Assembly: GCF_007859945.1 (NCBI RefSeq)
Contig: NZ_SJPQ01000004.1
Coordinates: forward strand, 310,001-374,000
Length of the DNA stretch: 64,000 bases
DNA from: Pseudobythopirellula maris
GTDB lineage: Bacteria; Planctomycetota; Planctomycetia; Pirellulales; Lacipirellulaceae
Reading direction: 5' to 3'
The notes below the pieces were generated by a model, which worked only from the letters and a program-made list of their open reading frames with translations, was not told the DNA's origin and ran no database searches. Positions 60,805 to 64,000 of the stretch are shown here, piece by piece; position 1 is the first letter of the stretch; each line of letters starts with the position of its first letter. The position numbers and the translations under genes were made by a program.

Positions 60805-62277
60805 ATGACCCTCACCGACGACGCCCGCCCCCGCAACCTCGCCGAACTCCGCAACAGCGGCTGGCGAAGCAAAACGGTCAAACAAGAGATCCACGACAAC
60901 TTTCTCCGCAAGCTGCAGGCGGGCGAAGAGCTTTACCCCGGCATCGTTGGCTACGACGACACGGTGCTTCCCGAGCTGAACATCGCTCTGCTCGCCCAGC
61001 ACGACCTGCTTTTCCTTGGCGAGAAGGGCCAGGCGAAGAGCCGGCTGATGCGGCGGCTCATCGATTTCCTCGACGACGCGATCCCGTACCTCGACGACCG
61101 CCGCATCCCGCTGCACGACGACCCGGAGCACCCGATCACCAAGCGGGGCAGGGCGATGACCGAGGGCGTTCCGGCCGACGACGTGCCGATCGCCTGGTGG
61201 CCGCGTGAGCAACGCTACGTCGAACGCCTCGCCCCCGGAACCAAATTCGCCGACATCATTGGCGAGATCGACCCGGCGAAGCTCGCCGGCGGAGCGAGCA
61301 TGGGCGCCGAGGAGGCGCTGCACTTCGGCCTCATCCCCCGCATGCACCGCGGATTGTTCGCCATGAACGAGCTTCCCGAGCTCGACGAGCTGGTGCAGGT
61401 CGGCCTGTTCAACATCCTCGAAGAACGCGACGTCCAGATCCGCGGCATCCCCGTGAAGTTCGACATCGACGTGATGATCCTCTTCTCGGCCAACCCGGCC
61501 ACTTACAACCGCAGCGGCAAGGTGATCCCGCAGCTCAAAGACCGCATCGGTTCGGTGATCCACACGCATTACCCCACCGACCGCGAGCTGGGCGTTCAGA
61601 TCTTGGAGCAGGAAGTTGAGGAGAGGTCGGAGATCGGAGGTCAGAGGCCAGGGCCTGCTGATTCTGACCTCTCGTCTCCGGCATCCGACCTCGCCGTTGT
61701 CGTCCCTTATTTCATGAAGGAGCTGATTGAAGAGATTAGCCGGGCGGCGCGCGACAGCAAGTACGTCGACCACGATTCGGGTGTGTCAGCGCGGCTGTCG
61801 ATCGCCAACTACCGCACGATGATCGCCAGCGCCCGGCACCGGGCCGCCGTGCTGGGCGAGTCGCCCGCCGTGCCGCGCATCTCCGACCTGGGGCACCTCT
61901 ACGCCAGCTCGCTCGGCAAGCTGGAACTCGACCTGATGGGCTCGCACCAGATGGGCGAGCGGCAGGTGCTCGACGCGGTGATCGCCCAGGCGATCGCCAC
62001 GGTGTTTGGCGAGTACGTCGAGGAGCACGGCCTGGCCGAGATCGCCGAGGTCTTCAAGCAGGGCGTTAAAATCGAAGTGGGCGACCTGCTGCCCTCCAGC
62101 CACTACGCCGAGCTGCTGAAGCGTGTGCCGCCGGCGTGGGACAAGGCGTTCGAGGTGAACGCCTCCGAAGACGCCGCCGTGCGGGCGAGCTGTGTCGAGT
62201 TCGTCCTGGCCGGCCTCTATGCCACCGACCGCATCAGCCGCAGCCAGCAACACGGGCGGATCGTTTACGAGACCTGA
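60805..62277 (+). CDS. MoxR-like AAA+ ATPase with an in-frame palindromic insertion
   Basis: About 490 residues; the start at 60805 is preferred to an in-frame start at 60745. Walker A is GEKGQAKS (72-79), and the region '[28 protein letters not shown]' is the conserved Walker B/sensor part of MoxR/Mg-chelatase-like ATPases. At residues about 274-297 the protein has a Gly/Ser/Pro-rich stretch that corresponds to a palindromic DNA element (61626-61695). MoxR proteins usually act with a VWA protein, but none is next to it. Function unknown, probably chaperone-like. Confidence 0.85.
   Translation: MTLTDDARPRNLAELRNSGWRSKTVKQEIHDNFLRKLQAGEELYPGIVGYDDTVLPELNIALLAQHDLLFLGEKGQAKSRLMRRLIDFLDDAIPYLDDRRIPLHDDPEHPITKRGRAMTEGVPADDVPIAWWPREQRYVERLAPGTKFADIIGEIDPAKLAGGASMGAEEALHFGLIPRMHRGLFAMNELPELDELVQVGLFNILEERDVQIRGIPVKFDIDVMILFSANPATYNRSGKVIPQLKDRIGSVIHTHYPTDRELGVQILEQEVEERSEIGGQRPGPADSDLSSPASDLAVVVPYFMKELIEEISRAARDSKYVDHDSGVSARLSIANYRTMIASARHRAAVLGESPAVPRISDLGHLYASSLGKLELDLMGSHQMGERQVLDAVIAQAIATVFGEYVEEHGLAEIAEVFKQGVKIEVGDLLPSSHYAELLKRVPPAWDKAFEVNASEDAAVRASCVEFVLAGLYATDRISRSQQHGRIVYET
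61626..61695. repeat. REP-like palindromic element inserted in a coding region
   Basis: About 70 bases whose left part (GAGGTCGGAGATCGGAGGTC) and right part (ending CCGACCTC) are imperfect inverted copies, with an inner GGTCAGA/TCTGACC pair. It is in frame and adds about 23 residues of low complexity to the MoxR-like protein. Confidence 0.65.
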
Positions 62278-62349
62278 GCGCCTCCAACGCCACGTCCGTG
62301 GCGTCTCCCCGGTTCAATCCCTCCCACATCAAGCCAAGGCTCTCGCAAG

Positions 62350-62961
62350 ATGGACACGCTCACCGCGATCCAAGAACGCCGCTCGATCAAGAAGTACGAC
62401 CCCGCGTTCGAGATGCCCGAGGCCGACTTCGAGCGGCTGTTCGATCTCGTGCTGCTCTCGCCCACGTCGTTCAACATCCAGAATTGGCGGTTCGTCGTCG
62501 TGCGCGACCCCGAGCAGAAAAAGAAGCTGTGCGAGGCGGCGTGGAACCAGCAGCAGGTGGTCGACTCTTGCTTTGCCGTCCTGCTTTGCGGCGACCTGAA
62601 GGCTTGGGAGAAGGATCCGCAGCGTTACTGGCGCAACGTGCCCGACGCCGCGCAGGAGCAACTCGTGCCGATGATCAAGAACTTCTACGAGGGCAGGGGG
62701 GAGCAGACCCAGCGCGACGAGGTGATGCGTTCGTGCGGCATCGCGGCCCAAACGCTCATGCTCGCCGCCAAGGCCATGGGCTACGACACCTGCCCGATGA
62801 TCGGCTTCGACGCTCAGCGGGTCGCCGAGCTGATCGCACTGCCCGAGGACCACGTGGTCGGCATGATGGTCGTGGTGGGCAAGTCGATAGCAGATCCGTA
62901 TCCGCGTGGTGGGCAGCTTGCTAAGAGTGAGGTGGTGCTGACCGATCGGTTCCCCGCTTAA
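62350..62961 (+). CDS. Nitroreductase-family flavoprotein
   Basis: 203 residues. The N-terminus 'IQERRSIKKYDPAFEMPEADFERLFDLVLLSPTSFNIQNWRFVVV' is the FMN-binding start of nitroreductase-family proteins. The later 'AAQTLMLAAKAMGYDTCPMIGFD' is the second conserved block. The family reduces nitro compounds or quinones with FMN and NAD(P)H; the natural substrate is unknown. It lies 72 bases downstream of the MoxR-like gene. Confidence 0.88.
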   Translation: MDTLTAIQERRSIKKYDPAFEMPEADFERLFDLVLLSPTSFNIQNWRFVVVRDPEQKKKLCEAAWNQQQVVDSCFAVLLCGDLKAWEKDPQRYWRNVPDAAQEQLVPMIKNFYEGRGEQTQRDEVMRSCGIAAQTLMLAAKAMGYDTCPMIGFDAQRVAELIALPEDHVVGMMVVVGKSIADPYPRGGQLAKSEVVLTDRFPA

Positions 62962-62969
62962 GGATTCGC

Positions 62970-63320
62970 ATGTCGATCCGCTGGCATCTGCGATTCATGG
63001 TCGCCGCCGAGATGCTCGGTTTCCTCGCAGCCGAGGGGCTGGTGGTCTACGGTTTCGTGGCCGGGGCGTTTGGCCAATCGTTGGCTTACGCCGCCGTGGC
63101 GATGGTTGTGGCGGGGGTCGTTGGCGTGATGGCGCCCCGGCTGCTGTTCCGCAAGCTGATTCCCGCTCGCTGCGACCAAGCCGGTTGCAGCGGCAGGGCG
63201 TTGGTCGTCAGCGAGAACCCGATTGTCTACTCCTGCAAGGCATGCGGCAAATCGGTGGAGACCGCGGTGTTCGAGGGCGGCGGTCCTGACCATCACTCCG
63301 ATCGCGACCGCTTCGGATAG
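62970..63320 (+). CDS. Small membrane protein with a zinc-ribbon-like C-terminus
   Basis: 116 residues with two membrane helices (about 8-28 and 34-55) and a C-terminal Cys-pair motif (CDQAGC...YSCKACGKS), a zinc-ribbon-like arrangement. It begins eight bases after the nitroreductase stop. No family recognised. Confidence 0.6.
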   Translation: MSIRWHLRFMVAAEMLGFLAAEGLVVYGFVAGAFGQSLAYAAVAMVVAGVVGVMAPRLLFRKLIPARCDQAGCSGRALVVSENPIVYSCKACGKSVETAVFEGGGPDHHSDRDRFG

Positions 63321-63486
63321 AGCGGTATTCGAATTGTTGTGGACGAGCGGGGAAGCGATTGGCGGCGTGGCGAGGAAGCCGAAGCAGGCAATGCGGTGCA
63401 TTGTCGATGCAGGCTGACGAAGCCATGACGCCGATCGCGAACCGAGCGTCTACACCAATGAGCAAACCGCTCTAGCCCCTGGCTGC

Positions 63487-64000
63487 TCAGACCCCTTCCA
63501 GCGCGTCGTAAAGCATCCCCGTGTAGAAGCTGAAGAGGCGGAAGATGATCGCGATCATGATCGCCGCCATCGCGAGCCAAACCAGCCCGCCGGCGACGCG
63601 GGTGAGAGTCAGGATGGCCGACTGCGCTTCCTCTTCGTAGCGGGCCGAGAGACGGCCCATCGACTCGCAGATCGTGCCGCTCTCCTCGGCAACGGCGATG
63701 GCGTCGATCATCTCGATCGGTAAGGTGTCAGTCGCGGCCAACGCCTCGCTGATCGTGGCCCCCTCACGCAGCGAGGCGACTACGGCGTCGGAGTGACGCG
63801 TGTAGTAGGCGTTGCCGGTGGCCTGCAGCCACAGCGGCGCCGCCTTGAGCACGTCCATCGCCACGTTGAGCGTCAGGTGCATGGCCCACGCCAAGCGAGC
63901 CTGAGCGATCTTCTTCAACGCCGGTCCCACGACCGGAAGCCGGGTGATGAGTTGCTGCGCGGAGCGTGTCCACAGCGCCCCGCGGGCGATGGCCGCCCCC
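63487..64000 (-). CDS. Type II secretion/type IV pilus F protein, N-terminus outside the window
   Basis: The frame is open to the window's right end, so only the C-terminal part of at least 171 residues is seen. 'RLPVVGPALKKIAQARLAWAM' is the start of the second GspF/PilC repeat, followed by 'ATISEALAATDTLPIEMIDAIAVAEESGTICESM' and the two C-terminal membrane helices ('GLVWLAMAAIMIAIIFRLF'). It forms the inner-membrane platform of the secretion or pilus machine. Confidence 0.88.
   Translation of the reverse strand, partial: GAAIARGALWTRSAQQLITRLPVVGPALKKIAQARLAWAMHLTLNVAMDVLKAAPLWLQATGNAYYTRHSDAVVASLREGATISEALAATDTLPIEMIDAIAVAEESGTICESMGRLSARYEEEAQSAILTLTRVAGGLVWLAMAAIMIAIIFRLFSFYTGMLYDALEGV

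Noticed and set aside
60559-61773. 404-codon minus-strand frame over the MoxR-like gene
   Set aside because: Shadow of the AAA+ gene; Walker motifs are on the plus strand.
1-64000. CRISPR arrays
   Set aside because: No regularly spaced repeats of 25-40 bases were seen; the only long repeat is the kinase duplication.

Overview
The window looks like a planctomycete chromosome (phylum Planctomycetota, probably Pirellulales/Lacipirellulaceae-like). The grounds are high GC content, an ECF sigma factor coupled to a zinc-ribbon Ser/Thr kinase, a PEP-CTERM protein, a TAT-exported Gfo/Idh/MocA oxidoreductase, a PQQ-like beta-propeller membrane protein and a MoxR-like ATPase. The taxonomic call is inference from gene content, since no rRNA or ribosomal protein gene is present.

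Region A (1-25.3 kb) is a dense heavy-metal island, almost all on the minus strand. It holds a CsoR-type Cu(I) repressor, a 21-cysteine copper storage protein, a TAT-exported multicopper oxidase, two TolC-like outer-membrane channels, an HMA-MauE fusion, a P1B-4-type ATPase, a short CDF transporter, an HME-RND pump with its adaptor and a His-rich lipoprotein, and a MacAB-like ABC efflux operon headed by an exported tandem-HMA protein. Two near-perfect CsoR-type operators lie in front of the copper storage gene and the TolC/oxidase genes, so at least part of the island is probably one copper regulon.

Region B (25.6-26.4 kb) is a DUF1778-GNAT (TacAT-like) toxin-antitoxin pair with a perfect palindromic operator between its -35 and -10 elements.

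Region C (26.7-52.1 kb) is a mobile element. It encodes an ArdC-like antirestriction protein, small paralogous proteins, a MobF relaxase-helicase, a VirD4/TraG-like coupling protein, an ExbB/MotA-like plus ExbD-like/VWA pair in the coupling-protein operon, a sigma factor and two tandem kinases sharing an apparently identical 1.09-kb segment, a Toprim protein, an Exc1-like protein, a RepC replication initiator without RepA/RepB, and a tyrosine recombinase beside tRNA-Leu(UAA). No VirB-type mating-pair genes are visible, so it is either mobilizable or its T4SS lies outside the window. The left end was not found. The metal island may be its cargo.

Region D (52.3-64 kb) is ordinary chromosome: tRNA-Leu, a sigma-54 activator, a large multi-spanning membrane protein with a strong terminator, an oxidoreductase, a beta-propeller protein, a MoxR-like ATPase carrying an in-frame palindromic insertion, a nitroreductase, a small membrane protein and the C-terminal part of a type II secretion/type IV pilus F protein.

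The most unusual feature is the proton-channel-like pair whose periplasmic module is a VWA domain, embedded in the DNA-transfer operon.
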